Below the pieces are notes generated by a model. That model worked only from the letters and a program-made list of their open reading frames with translations. It made no database searches and had not been told where the DNA came from. Positions 1 through 7,898 of a stretch of 64,000 bases of DNA are shown in pieces (position 1 is the stretch's first letter; each line of letters begins with the position of its first letter). Made by a program: the position numbers and the translations under genes. Source of the stretch: Microbacterium aoyamense (GTDB lineage Bacteria > Actinomycetota > Actinomycetes > Actinomycetales > Microbacteriaceae); NCBI RefSeq assembly GCF_023155855.1, contig NZ_JAKNUT010000002.1, positions 124,001 to 188,000 on the forward strand, in the 5' to 3' direction.

Positions 1-37
1 CTTCGGCAAGCGGCACGCGTTCGGCCAGAATGGGGCG

Positions 38-976
38 ATGGTCGAAGCCGCCGGGGTCCGGGTCGCATGGCGCGACATCGCGCCTGAGATCCGCGACGCG
101 GCGGCCGACCTCCTCGGCTCGCCGATCATCGAGGCGAGGACGCAGCGCGGCGGGTTCTCGCCCGGTTCGGCCGATCGCGTGGTCTGCGCCGACGGTCGTC
201 GCGCGTTCGTCAAGACCGCGACCGCCGCCGCGAACCCCGAGGTGCTCACGATCCACCGACGCGAAGCGGCTGTGAACGGCATCCTTCCTCCCGGCGTTCC
301 TGCTCCGCGGATGATCGGCGCCGTCGACACGGGGGAGTGGATGCTGCTCGCCTTCGACGATGTCGCCGGCGCTCAGCCGGCCCTGCCCTGGACGGACGTC
401 GACGTCCGGGCGACGGTCGCCGCGATCGACAGTGTGCGGAGCGCGCCCCTCGACGAGCGCGCCGGAGCGGTGTTGCCTGCCGCCGACGTCGAGCTCGCCG
501 GGCTGACGTCCGCGTGGGCACGTATCGTCCAGGATCCCGCGGGCATGCGCGCCGAGGATCTCCCGCGCGAGGCCGACGCTTGGGCCGCCGACGACACCCT
601 CGTCGGGCTCCACGGCGACGCGCTCGTGCACTACGACATCCGCGCCGACAACACCCTCATCCGGCCCGGGGGCGATGCCGTGCTCGTGGACTGGCCGTGG
701 GCTCTGCGCGGCGCCGGCTGGATCGATCTCGTCCAGCTCGGTTTCAACATCCGCCTCCACGATCCGGGGTTCGACGTCGAAAGGCTCGTGAGGGAGCACC
801 CTGCGTTCGCCGGTGTGCCGCCGCAGCACGTCACGCGGCTGCTCATCGTGTTCGGTGGCTTCCTGCTCCACAAGTCGCGAGAGCCCGACCCGCCCGGCCT
901 GCCGACGCTGCGGGCCTTCCAGCGCGCGCAAGCCCGCGCGATCCTCGAATGGGTCGCCGAGCGCTCGTCGCGTTGA
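38..976 (+). CDS. Phosphotransferase of the APH/choline-kinase fold
   Basis: A 312-residue protein with the aminoglycoside phosphotransferase (kinase-like) fold. Visible landmarks are a probable ATP-binding lysine in AFVK near residue 59, the Brenner motif HYDIRADN (residues 198-205, catalytic D200) and the metal-binding DW at 218-219. Family members phosphorylate small hydroxylated molecules such as antibiotics, sugars or choline; the substrate here cannot be read from sequence. The ATG at 38 is the first in-frame start in the window, and the region before it is too short to exclude an earlier one. The next gene starts 31 bp downstream, so co-transcription is possible. It should not be called a resistance gene on this evidence. 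Confidence 0.85.
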   Translation: MVEAAGVRVAWRDIAPEIRDAAADLLGSPIIEARTQRGGFSPGSADRVVCADGRRAFVKTATAAANPEVLTIHRREAAVNGILPPGVPAPRMIGAVDTGEWMLLAFDDVAGAQPALPWTDVDVRATVAAIDSVRSAPLDERAGAVLPAADVELAGLTSAWARIVQDPAGMRAEDLPREADAWAADDTLVGLHGDALVHYDIRADNTLIRPGGDAVLVDWPWALRGAGWIDLVQLGFNIRLHDPGFDVERLVREHPAFAGVPPQHVTRLLIVFGGFLLHKSREPDPPGLPTLRAFQRAQARAILEWVAERSSR

Positions 977-1007
977 CCCGGCATCCCTGCTCGGGTTGGA
1001 TGGAACC

Positions 1008-1373
1008 ATGACAGATCGCACAAAGCCCGAGTTCGACGCCCCCGAGGGCCCCGCCCCCACGGAGCTCGTCATCCGCGACATCATCGTGGGCGACGGCGCC
1101 GAGGCCAAGCCCGGCGACACCGTGACCGTGCACTACGCAGGCGTCGAGTACGAGTCCGGAGAGGAGTTCGACTCGTCCTGGGGGCGTGGCGAGAGCATCC
1201 AGTTCCCGCTCCGCGGCCTCATCCAGGGCTGGCAGGACGGCATTCCGGGCATGAAGGAGGGCGGTCGTCGCGAGCTCGTGATCCCGCCGCACCTCGCCTA
1301 CGGTCCCGCAGGCGGACACTTCCTCGGCGGCAAGACCCTCGTCTTCATCATTGACCTCATCAAGGTCGGCTGA
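1008..1373 (+). CDS. FKBP-type peptidyl-prolyl cis-trans isomerase
   Basis: A 121-residue single-domain FKBP, the usual size for a cytosolic actinobacterial enzyme. It catalyses cis-trans isomerisation of X-Pro bonds during protein folding. The sequence has the family order GDTVTVHYAG, EFDSSWGRGE, GLIQGWQDGIPGMKEGG and IPPHLAYG, which form the hydrophobic proline pocket. No signal peptide is visible, so it should be cytoplasmic. The ATG at 1008 is chosen because the domain starts soon after it and upstream sequence belongs to the preceding gene's spacer. A strong hairpin terminator follows 18 bp after the stop. Confidence 0.93.
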   Translation: MTDRTKPEFDAPEGPAPTELVIRDIIVGDGAEAKPGDTVTVHYAGVEYESGEEFDSSWGRGESIQFPLRGLIQGWQDGIPGMKEGGRRELVIPPHLAYGPAGGHFLGGKTLVFIIDLIKVG

Positions 1374-1390
1374 GCGTTCGTTCTCAGGGA

Positions 1391-1416
1391 GGGGCGGATG
1401 CTGCGGCATCCGCCCC
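1391..1416 (+). terminator. Hairpin terminator after the FKBP gene
   Basis: A perfect 11-bp stem, GGGGCGGATGC / GCATCCGCCCC, with a 4-nt loop TGCG lies just after the FKBP stop and is followed by a T-containing tract. The stem contains the word GGATGC in inverted pairs, a pattern repeated at other terminators in this window. Confidence 0.8.
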
Positions 1417-1516
1417 TTCGTCGTTGCTCGAAGAATTTTCCATTCACGGGAATGAAGACGGCGACGAATGCTGTTGGCTCCAGGGAACCTGCCCCATCCA
1501 TCACGGAGGACACCCC

Positions 1517-2074
1517 ATGACCACGAACACGATCGACATCCCCGGCTACAAGACCGGCACCTGGGTGCTGGACCCCGCGCACAGCGAGGTGGGCTTCACC
1601 GTGCGCCACATGATGATCTCGAAGGTGCGCGGCCACTTCAACCTCAAGAACGCGACGCTCGTCGCGCCCGAGAACCCGCTCGAAGCCAAGGTCGAGGCGC
1701 ATGTCGACGCGACGTCGCTCGACACCAAGGACGAGGGCCGCGACCAGCACCTGCGCTCGGCCGACTTCTTCGACGTCGAGAACCACCCGTCGATCGACTT
1801 CGTCTCGACCGGTGTCCGCGTCGAGGACGGCGAGTTCCTCGTCGACGGCGACCTCACGATCCGCGGCACGACCAAGCCGGTCACGTTCGAGTTCGACTTC
1901 GGCGGCTTCGGCGCCGACCCGTGGGGCAACTACAAGGCGGGCGCGACCGCCAAGACGGTCATCAACCGCGAGGACTTCGGCCTGACGTGGAACGCCGCTC
2001 TCGAGACCGGCGGAGTGCTCGTCGGCAAGGACGTCACGATCACGCTCGACCTGCAGGGCGCGCACCAGGCGTAA
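1517..2074 (+). CDS. YceI family protein
   Basis: A 185-residue YceI/lipocalin-like beta-barrel protein. YceI proteins bind isoprenoid or other amphiphilic lipids; the physiological role in actinobacteria is not settled. Typical features are the N-terminal TWVLDPAHSEVGFTVRHMM, the central DEGRDQHLRSADFFDVENHP and the C-terminal VGKDVTITLDLQ. No signal peptide is evident, unlike the periplasmic Gram-negative members. The ATG at 1517 has a good Shine-Dalgarno (GGAGGA, 1505-1510); a TTG at 1424 is in frame but would add a non-homologous leader. It is bounded by terminators on both sides, so it is probably monocistronic. Confidence 0.92.
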   Translation: MTTNTIDIPGYKTGTWVLDPAHSEVGFTVRHMMISKVRGHFNLKNATLVAPENPLEAKVEAHVDATSLDTKDEGRDQHLRSADFFDVENHPSIDFVSTGVRVEDGEFLVDGDLTIRGTTKPVTFEFDFGGFGADPWGNYKAGATAKTVINREDFGLTWNAALETGGVLVGKDVTITLDLQGAHQA

Positions 2075-2089
2075 GCACGTTTCGACGGA

Positions 2090-2119
2090 GGGGGGTGGAT
2101 CCCGCGGCATCCACCCCCC
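2090..2119. terminator. Bidirectional hairpin terminator between convergent genes
   Basis: An 11-bp stem, GGGGGGTGGAT / ATCCACCCCCC, with an 8-nt loop lies between the stop of the YceI gene and the convergent oxidoreductase gene. Its T-rich tail on the + strand (TTCGTCGTCT) suits the YceI transcript best. Confidence 0.75.
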
Positions 2120-2128
2120 TTCGTCGTC

Positions 2129-2776
2129 TCACCCCGACACGGCGACCGTCTCGCGGACGCTGGACCCGCTCTCGACGAGGTCGGCGTGCGCGTGCGCGAC
2201 GGCACGGCGCGACACCTTGCGCTCGCGCGTCGATCCGTCGACCGACGTGAAGTGCTCCGTCGAGTCGCTGTCGCTGAGGTAGACCGGCTGCACGATGGTC
2301 CAGTCGAGCTCGGACCCCCGCAGCACGCCCTCCTGGATCTCGCTGTCGATGATCTGCGGGCGGATCATGAGCGCGAACAGCAGACGGTCGCCGAACGTCA
2401 GCATGTCGCGCGAGGCGCCCACACCGTAGGACGACTGCACGACGAGGCGCTGGATGCCGGCGCGGCGCGCAGCCGTCACGATCGCCGCGGTGCCACGCGA
2501 GCGGATGTCGTCCGCCGTGCCCTTCGCGCCGCGCAGCCGCACGCGCAGCGGGGGCTCGGAGATGCCGAGGGTAACGACGATCGCGTCGTGACCGGGCAGG
2601 AGCCGGTCGAGGAGTGCGGCGTCGGTCGCGTCGCCGTCGACCCGCTCGAGGCCCGGCCGGGGTTCGAGGGTCGTCGCGCTGCGCGACAACGCGCTCACCG
2701 CGTGCCCGCGTTCGAGGAGGACGTCGGTGACGGCACGGCCGGATCCGCCGGTGGCGCCGATGACGAGGATTCGCAT
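2129..2776 (-). CDS. NAD(P)-binding oxidoreductase, NmrA/atypical SDR type
   Basis: A 215-residue Rossmann-fold protein starting MRILVIGATGGSG, where GATGGSG (residues 7-13) is the NAD(P)-binding glycine motif of the atypical SDR/NmrA group. No classical YxxxK pair is obvious, as is common in this group, so it may act as a quinone/flavin-type reductase or a redox sensor rather than a classical dehydrogenase. The start at 2776 follows an AAAGGA Shine-Dalgarno and places the Rossmann motif at the very N terminus; upstream in-frame starts would add unrelated residues. It is divergent from an AraC-family regulator across 103 bp, which suggests that regulator controls it. Confidence 0.85.
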   Translation of the reverse strand: MRILVIGATGGSGRAVTDVLLERGHAVSALSRSATTLEPRPGLERVDGDATDAALLDRLLPGHDAIVVTLGISEPPLRVRLRGAKGTADDIRSRGTAAIVTAARRAGIQRLVVQSSYGVGASRDMLTFGDRLLFALMIRPQIIDSEIQEGVLRGSELDWTIVQPVYLSDSDSTEHFTSVDGSTRERKVSRRAVAHAHADLVESGSSVRETVAVSG

Positions 2777-2879
2777 GAGGGTGTCCTTTCGGTGGTGGAT
2801 GCCTCGACTCTGGCGCGTCCGGGTTGGATGATCTATCGTCAGAAGTGCCGATTGTGTGATCATTCGTCCAGGAGGCGTC
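2777..2879. promoter_or_regulatory. Divergent promoter region with a GATCAT/ATGATC inverted pair
   Basis: This 103-bp region separates the oxidoreductase gene and the AraC regulator gene and must hold promoters for both. It contains ATGATC at 2828-2833 and GATCAT at 2858-2863, an inverted pair with a 24-bp gap, in a locally AT-richer stretch. The pair is a candidate operator for the AraC protein, but such short words can occur by chance. Confidence 0.35.
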
Positions 2880-3821
2880 ATGGATCTGCCATGGGAGCAG
2901 CGGGATCCGCTCACCGAAGCGCTCTATCAGGTCCGCATGAGCGGCGCGTTCTACTCGTGGACCGAGTCGTCGGGCGACGGCAGCGTCGCGATGCCCGAAG
3001 TGCCGACGACGCTGAGCTTCCACGTCATCGCGCGCGGGACGGCGTATCTCGAGGTCGACGGCGAGGAGCCCGTCGCGGTGCACGCGGGCGAGATGGCGCT
3101 CGTGCCGCGCGGAATCGGCCATCGCGTGTCGACGTCTCCGGGCGCCAGGCTGCTCGGCAGTGCCGAGGAGCTCCCGCAGACGATGCTCGGCGATCACTTC
3201 TCGGTGCTGCGCATCGGGCCCGATGATGTCGCCCCGCACCTGTCGCTGCTGTGCGGCGTGATCTCGTTCGATTCGCCCGGAGCCCAGCAGGTGCTGGACG
3301 TGCTGCCGCGGATCATCCGCGTCGACAGCCGCGATCGCCCCGTCATGGCCGCCCTCGTGCCGCTCCTCTCGAGCGAAGTGCTCGATCCGCGACCGGGAGG
3401 CGAGGCGGTCGCGACGCGGCTCGCGGACGTTCTCGTCATCGAGACGGTGCGGGCGTGGCTGGCTGCCGACCCCGACCTGCAGACCGGCTGGCTCGCCGCT
3501 CTGCGCGACCCCGAGATCGGCTCCGTGCTGGCCGCGATCCATCGCGAGCCGGGGCGACCGTGGACGCTCGGCGAGCTCGCCGCGACGGCGGCGATGTCGC
3601 GCTCGGCGTTCGCCGCGCGGTTCACCGCGGTCGCGGGTCTTCCCGCCATGAAGTACGTCGCGCAGTGGCGCATGCGCGCAGCGCGGCACAGGCTCGCGGC
3701 GGGCGACACCGTGGCATCCGTCGCCCTCGCCTTCGGCTACGGATCGGAGGCCGCGTTCAGCCGCGCGTACGCGCGGACGACGGGCGAGACGCCGGGACGG
3801 GTGCGTCGGCGGGCGGCGTGA
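2880..3821 (+). CDS. AraC family transcriptional regulator with cupin sensor domain
   Basis: A 313-residue regulator. Residues about 10-180 form a cupin-type ligand-binding domain of the kind fused to AraC activators (FHVIARGTAYLEVDG and GEMALVPRGIGHRV are the cupin strands). Residues about 205-308 are the double helix-turn-helix, ending in the AraC signature AFGYGSEAAFSRAYART. The ATG at 2880 has an AGGAGG Shine-Dalgarno directly upstream. It probably controls the divergent oxidoreductase gene and itself. Its 3' end overlaps the convergent EamA transporter gene by 65 bp, so the two transcripts are antisense there. Confidence 0.9.
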   Translation: MDLPWEQRDPLTEALYQVRMSGAFYSWTESSGDGSVAMPEVPTTLSFHVIARGTAYLEVDGEEPVAVHAGEMALVPRGIGHRVSTSPGARLLGSAEELPQTMLGDHFSVLRIGPDDVAPHLSLLCGVISFDSPGAQQVLDVLPRIIRVDSRDRPVMAALVPLLSSEVLDPRPGGEAVATRLADVLVIETVRAWLAADPDLQTGWLAALRDPEIGSVLAAIHREPGRPWTLGELAATAAMSRSAFAARFTAVAGLPAMKYVAQWRMRAARHRLAAGDTVASVALAFGYGSEAAFSRAYARTTGETPGRVRRRAA

Positions 3822-4743
3822 TGCTCTCGCGACGCGAGAACGCCCGCAGCCGGTCCTGCGCGAGCAGGATGCCCGCGAAGACGACGAGCGCACCGACCGG
3901 CTCGTTCCACGTGATCTCTTCACCGAGGACGAGGATTCCCAGCGCCACACCGACGACCGGCGTGATGTATGTGACGGTGGATGCCCGGGTCGGCCCCCAC
4001 GCGCGCAACGCGTTCTGGTTCCAGATGTAGGCGACGCCGGTGCCGAGGCAGCCGAGCAGCACGACGCTGCCGATGATCCACGGATCGAGCGTGACCGGGG
4101 TCAGCGCGAGCACGGGGGTGAGCACGACCATGATCGCGGCGGCGATGCCGATGTTGAGGAACGAGAACACGAGCGCGCTCATGCCGGTGTCCGAGACGAA
4201 CTTGCGCATGTAGGCGAGGCTGAACCCGTAGCAGGCCGTCGCGCCGAGGATCGCGAGCTGCGCGACGAGGCTCTGGTTGAGATCGAGTCCCTGCCACGGC
4301 GCGATGATGACCATGACGCCGAGAATGCCGACGAGGATGCCCGCGATCTGCACGGGCTTGAGCTTCTCGACACGGAAGACGGCCCACGCCATGACGGCCG
4401 TCATGATGGGCGTCGTGGCGTTGTAGATGCTGGCGAGACCGCTCGTGACGTGCTGCTGCGCCCACGAGAACAGCAGGAACGGCACGACGCAGAACGAGAT
4501 CGCGAGCACCGTCATGTGCAGCCAGATCTTGAGGCGGCGGGGGAGCGGATCGCGCCGCAGGGCGACGAAGAGGCCGAGCGTCAGGCCGCCGAGCACCAGC
4601 CGCGACCACGCGACCTGCGCGGGCGAGATCCCCGTGAGCGCGACCTTCATGAACAGGAAGCTCGAACCCCACACGATCCCGCACAGCACGAACTGCACCG
4701 CGACGGACGTCGGGGATGGAGTGCGCAGGGCCGGGGTGGTCAC
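3757..4743 (-). CDS. EamA family (DMT superfamily) transporter
   Basis: A 328-residue integral membrane protein with two tandem EamA repeats, about ten hydrophobic segments, in the drug/metabolite transporter superfamily. The N-terminal repeat has VLCGIVWGSSFLFMKVAL and the second repeat starts near SLAYMRKFVSDTGMSALV. Family members export amino acids, metabolites or drugs by proton exchange; the substrate cannot be inferred. The start is a GTG at 4743. The C-terminal tail is hydrophilic and proline/arginine-rich, and its coding end overlaps the convergent AraC gene by 65 bp. Confidence 0.9.
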   Translation of the reverse strand: MTTPALRTPSPTSVAVQFVLCGIVWGSSFLFMKVALTGISPAQVAWSRLVLGGLTLGLFVALRRDPLPRRLKIWLHMTVLAISFCVVPFLLFSWAQQHVTSGLASIYNATTPIMTAVMAWAVFRVEKLKPVQIAGILVGILGVMVIIAPWQGLDLNQSLVAQLAILGATACYGFSLAYMRKFVSDTGMSALVFSFLNIGIAAAIMVVLTPVLALTPVTLDPWIIGSVVLLGCLGTGVAYIWNQNALRAWGPTRASTVTYITPVVGVALGILVLGEEITWNEPVGALVVFAGILLAQDRLRAFSRRESITPPADAPVPASRPSSARTRG

Positions 4744-4821
4744 CCGCCGACTCTAGACCCGGGATCCGGCCCTGGGAGACGCTGACGGATGCGACGTCCG
4801 AAATCCGCCGACGTATGGCTG

Positions 4822-6159
4822 TCAGGGCACGGGGTTCGCGGCGTCGTAGTCCTGGAATCTCGGGCTCAGCCGCACGAGGGTCGCGACGAGCCCCATGATG
4901 ACGAGCCCGCCCAACAGGGGTGGGAACCACAGCGCTGTCGCGGTCGCCAGCACGCCCGCGTAGAGAGCCCCGACGCGCGGACCGCCCGCGACGACGACGA
5001 TGAAGATGCCCTGCAGGCGCCCGCGGATCGAGTCGGGCACCGCGGCCAGCACCATCGTGTTGCGGAAGATCGCGCTGACGTTGTCGGCCGCGCCGGCCGC
5101 GGCGAGCGTCAGAACCGCAGCGATGATGAGGACGACGTTGGGGGATGCGGCATCCACGGTCTCCGGCGCGAACCAGCCGAGCGCGGCGGCGCCCAGCACC
5201 AGTCCGAAGGCGAGGATCGCGCCCCCGTACGCGATGATCGCCCGCTCGATGCCGAGACCCTGGCGCCGCACGCGCCCCACCGGTCCCGAGAACAGGCTCG
5301 AGAGGAAGGCGCCGGCGGCGATGGATGCCGTCAGCACGCCGGTCGTGATGGGTCCGCCGCCCAGCAGCAGGGCGCCGATCGCGGGGAAGAGTGCGATCGG
5401 GTGCCCGAACGTCATCGCGATGATGTCGAGGATGAACTGGAGGCGGATGTTGCCCGCGCGCTTGAGGAACCGCCATCCGTCCTTGAGCGACTCGAGCCCG
5501 GGCCGCACGATCTCGCCCTCGGGTTTGATGCTCGGCAGAGTCCAGAGGCCGAGGAACAGGCTCAGCATGAGGACGACGTCGATCGTGTACGTCCATGCGT
5601 AGCCCGACACCGCGACGAGCACGCCGGCGAGCGCGGGGCCGCCCATCACCATGATCCCCATCGTGATCCCGCCGAGGGCGGAGGCCGCGGGGAGCAGATC
5701 GCGGGGAATGAGTCGCGGCACGATCGACTGGCGTGCCGCCATCACGATCGAGTTCGCCGCGGAGTTCACGATCGACAGCGCGTAGAGCCACCAGACGGTC
5801 TCCAGCTGCCCCCAGGCGAGGATCGCAAGCAGCAGTGTCGAGGCGAAGGTCACGGTCGCGGCGATGAGCGCGACACGGCGACGGTCGAAGGCGTCCGCGA
5901 GCATCCCGCCGTAGAGGCCCGCCAGGATCATCGGCACGAGCCCCGCGAAGGCGACCATCGAGACGGCGAACGTCGAGCCCGTCAGGTCGAACATGTGCAG
6001 CATGATCGCGACGATCGTGAGCTGCCCGCCGAGTCCGGCGAGAGTGGATCCGATCCACATCCGTGTGAAGGCGGGGCTGACCTGGAAGGGCCTCAGGTCG
6101 ATGAAATGGTCGCGGCGCAGACGCGCCATCACGACGAGAACTCGTGGTGGGGCATCCAT
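4822..6159 (-). CDS. MFS transporter, MFS_3 (enterobactin exporter-like) type
   Basis: A 445-residue major facilitator superfamily protein with about 12 hydrophobic segments. The order of motifs resembles the MFS_3 group of multidrug and siderophore exporters (GSTLAGLGGQLTIVAIMLH near the start and GGMLADAFDRRRV between helices 2 and 3). Annotation as a drug exporter would be inference. Two in-frame ATGs are possible: 6159 (given) and 6129, which begins MARLRRDHF; neither has a strong Shine-Dalgarno, so the true start is uncertain by ten codons. It is transcribed away from rpsO. Confidence 0.87.
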   Translation of the reverse strand: MDAPPRVLVVMARLRRDHFIDLRPFQVSPAFTRMWIGSTLAGLGGQLTIVAIMLHMFDLTGSTFAVSMVAFAGLVPMILAGLYGGMLADAFDRRRVALIAATVTFASTLLLAILAWGQLETVWWLYALSIVNSAANSIVMAARQSIVPRLIPRDLLPAASALGGITMGIMVMGGPALAGVLVAVSGYAWTYTIDVVLMLSLFLGLWTLPSIKPEGEIVRPGLESLKDGWRFLKRAGNIRLQFILDIIAMTFGHPIALFPAIGALLLGGGPITTGVLTASIAAGAFLSSLFSGPVGRVRRQGLGIERAIIAYGGAILAFGLVLGAAALGWFAPETVDAASPNVVLIIAAVLTLAAAGAADNVSAIFRNTMVLAAVPDSIRGRLQGIFIVVVAGGPRVGALYAGVLATATALWFPPLLGGLVIMGLVATLVRLSPRFQDYDAANPVP

Positions 6160-6200
6160 CGATGCTATCGACCCGCGCGATTAGCCCGGCCCGCAGGCGA

Positions 6201-6222
6201 CTGGTAGACTCTTCAGGTTGCC
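6201..6222 (+). promoter_or_regulatory. Candidate rpsO promoter (-10-like TAGACT)
   Basis: The segment CTGGTAG-ACTCTTCA-GGTTGCC about 80 bp before rpsO contains TAGACT at 6205-6210, a good actinobacterial -10. A very similar segment (CTGGTAG-GCTTGTGCG-GGTTGCC) stands before pnp at 26334-26356. No convincing -35 is seen. The shared segment is the main support. Confidence 0.4.
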
Positions 6223-6301
6223 GTTCGATCGGCCGCGGATGAAGAGAGCCCGCACATCAGGTGACGGGCGCCGCGCAATGAAGAGGAAGGGGATCCCATC
6301 T

Positions 6302-6571
6302 ATGGCACTCGAAGCAGACGTCAAGAAGGCGATCATCGAAGAGTACGCGACGCACCCCGGTGACACCGGATCCCCCGAGGTGCAGGTCGCGATGCTGACG
6401 CAGCGCATCAAGGACCTCACCGAGCACCTCAAGGAGCACAAGCACGACCACCACTCGCGTCGTGGTCTGTTCCTCATGGTCGGTCAGCGCCGTCGCCTCC
6501 TGGGCTACCTCCAGGAGATCGACATCAACCGCTACCGTTCGCTCATCGAGCGTCTGGGCCTCCGTCGATAA
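6302..6571 (+). CDS. rpsO: 30S ribosomal protein S15
   Basis: An 89-residue protein of exactly the usual S15 length, with the family signatures [41 protein letters not shown] and the terminal [13 protein letters not shown]15 binds 16S rRNA early and nucleates the central domain of the small subunit. The ATG at 6302 follows AGGAAGGGG. It is closed by a strong terminator. In most bacteria pnp follows directly; here pnp lies 20 kb away at 26588 in the same orientation, with accessory genes in between. Confidence 0.98.
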   Translation: MALEADVKKAIIEEYATHPGDTGSPEVQVAMLTQRIKDLTEHLKEHKHDHHSRRGLFLMVGQRRRLLGYLQEIDINRYRSLIERLGLRR

Positions 6572-6610
6572 GGCAGAGCGACTGAGCGTATATCGCGCAG
6601 AACATTCTTG

Positions 6611-6643
6611 GAAGGCCCGTCCCACGGTGTGGGGCGGGCCTTC
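6611..6643 (+). terminator. Hairpin terminator of rpsO
   Basis: A 13-bp stem, GAAGGCCCGTCCC / GGGGCGGGCCTTC, with one G-U type pair and a 7-nt loop, lies 40 bp after the rpsO stop and is followed by ACCTTTG. It shows that rpsO is a closed transcription unit and is not read through towards pnp. Confidence 0.85.
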
Positions 6644-6736
6644 ACCTTTGCCGGCTCGCACCCGCCGTGTTCGCCGCGTGTACATCGCGGAGGGGCGCGG
6701 TGACAGTCGGGCCCCGGGCGCGGAGAGGGGCGGGGG

Positions 6737-7756
6737 TCAGGATGCCGCGGCGCGCGCCGCGACGAGGTCGGGGTGGTGGATCGCCGCGACGTCGGGGTGC
6801 GCGCGCAGGCGCGACTTCAGCGCGTTCTCGCCGTAGAGCGCGTGAATGCGGTTCGTCGGATCCTGCGTGACGCCGTGTGCCTCGGCCGCGAGCTCCGCCG
6901 GCAGCTCGATGATCGGCAGCCGCGCGTCGAGCGCCGGGTTGAAGAAGAACGGCACCGAGATGCGGTAGTCCGGCGCCGTCGGTGAGATGACGCGGTGGTT
7001 CGTCGCCGTCAGGTAGCCCTGCGTCGCGTACTCCATGAGCTCGCCGATGTTGACCACGAACGCACCCGGGACGGACGGTGCATCCACCCACTCTCCGTCA
7101 CGCTGCACCTGCAGGCCGCCCTTGCCGGGCTCGACCCACAGCAGGGTCAGCACACCCGAGTCCTTGTGGGCGCCGACGCCCTGCTGCGGTGTCGGATCGC
7201 TCTTGCCGGGGTACTTCACGATCTTGATGAGCGTCTCGGGCTCGCCGAAGTCCCGGTCGAAGAACGACTCCTCGGCGCCGAGGGATGCCGCCCACGCGCG
7301 CAGGAGTTTGCGGGCGACGCCGGAGAGGTGATCGTGCCACTCGGCCACGACCTCCTGAAGCTCGGGCTGAGCGGCCGGCCACAGGTTCGGGCCCGTGAGG
7401 CGGAAGAAGTCCGGGGCGTCCGGATCGGTGACCGCTTCGCGCTCGGGACCGATGTCGATCTGCTCGCGCCAGTCGACCTTGCCCTGCGTGCGCTCGCCGC
7501 CGACGCGGGTGTAGCCGCGGAAGTGGGGGCTCGTGACGTTCTCGATCGCGAGCTTGTCGGCCTCGGGGAGGGCGAAGAAGTCGAGCGCCGCCTGGTGCAG
7601 ACGCGCCTCGAGCTCGGGGGTGACACCCGTGCCCGTGAGGTAGAAGAACCCGACGTCGTGGGTGGCGGCACGCAGGTCGTCACGGAAGCGGGCTGCCTCG
7701 TCCGGCCCCTGGTCGAGGCGGGAGAGGTCGAGGATCGGCAGGTTCAGCTCGGTCAT
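6737..7756 (-). CDS. 2-oxoglutarate/Fe(II)-dependent dioxygenase, isopenicillin N synthase-like
   Basis: A 339-residue protein with the two-domain layout of the isopenicillin N synthase/2OG oxygenase group: an N-terminal DIOX_N-like part (residues 1-120) and a jelly-roll 2OG-Fe(II) domain. The iron ligands are visible as H197-x-D199 (GAHKDSG) and H254 (TNHRV), and the 2OG-binding R-x-S as R265-S267 (YRISVPFF). The name reflects the fold; there is no sign of a beta-lactam cluster. The ATG at 7756 is chosen since residues just after it (MTELNLPILDL) match the family start; an in-frame ATG at 7843 would run into the iron box region. It is divergent from efeUOB with an IdeR-type box between, so iron control is plausible. 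Confidence 0.88.
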   Translation of the reverse strand: MTELNLPILDLSRLDQGPDEAARFRDDLRAATHDVGFFYLTGTGVTPELEARLHQAALDFFALPEADKLAIENVTSPHFRGYTRVGGERTQGKVDWREQIDIGPEREAVTDPDAPDFFRLTGPNLWPAAQPELQEVVAEWHDHLSGVARKLLRAWAASLGAEESFFDRDFGEPETLIKIVKYPGKSDPTPQQGVGAHKDSGVLTLLWVEPGKGGLQVQRDGEWVDAPSVPGAFVVNIGELMEYATQGYLTATNHRVISPTAPDYRISVPFFFNPALDARLPIIELPAELAAEAHGVTQDPTNRIHALYGENALKSRLRAHPDVAAIHHPDLVAARAAAS

Positions 7757-7848
7757 CCGTCGAGCGTAAGCCGCCTGCCGAGGCTCGGCGCTTTTGTTAC
7801 GGGGGATGCCTTGTGGCGGGCGATTTGGGACCTCGATCGTCATGAGAG

Positions 7849-7867
7849 TAAGGTCAGGCTTGCCTTA
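7849..7867. promoter_or_regulatory. IdeR/DtxR-type iron box
   Basis: The 19-bp site TAAGGTCAGGCTTGCCTTA is an interrupted palindrome matching 14 of 19 positions of the IdeR/DtxR consensus TTAGGTTAGSCTAACCTAA as I recall it. It lies 31 bp before the efeU start in the 142-bp region between the divergent dioxygenase gene and efeUOB. Under iron-replete conditions an IdeR-Fe(II) repressor would block efeU transcription, and possibly the dioxygenase gene as well. Confidence 0.75.
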
Positions 7868-7898
7868 TCTAAGGCCATTCTTACTTTCGAGAGATCCC

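Noticed and set aside
38..976. Aminoglycoside resistance gene
   Set aside because: Only the kinase fold is supported. The phosphotransferase superfamily covers many substrates, and no resistance-gene context is present.
6737..7756. Beta-lactam biosynthesis suggested by the isopenicillin N synthase-like gene
   Set aside because: The similarity is to the general 2OG-Fe(II) oxygenase fold. No tripeptide synthetase or epimerase gene is near.
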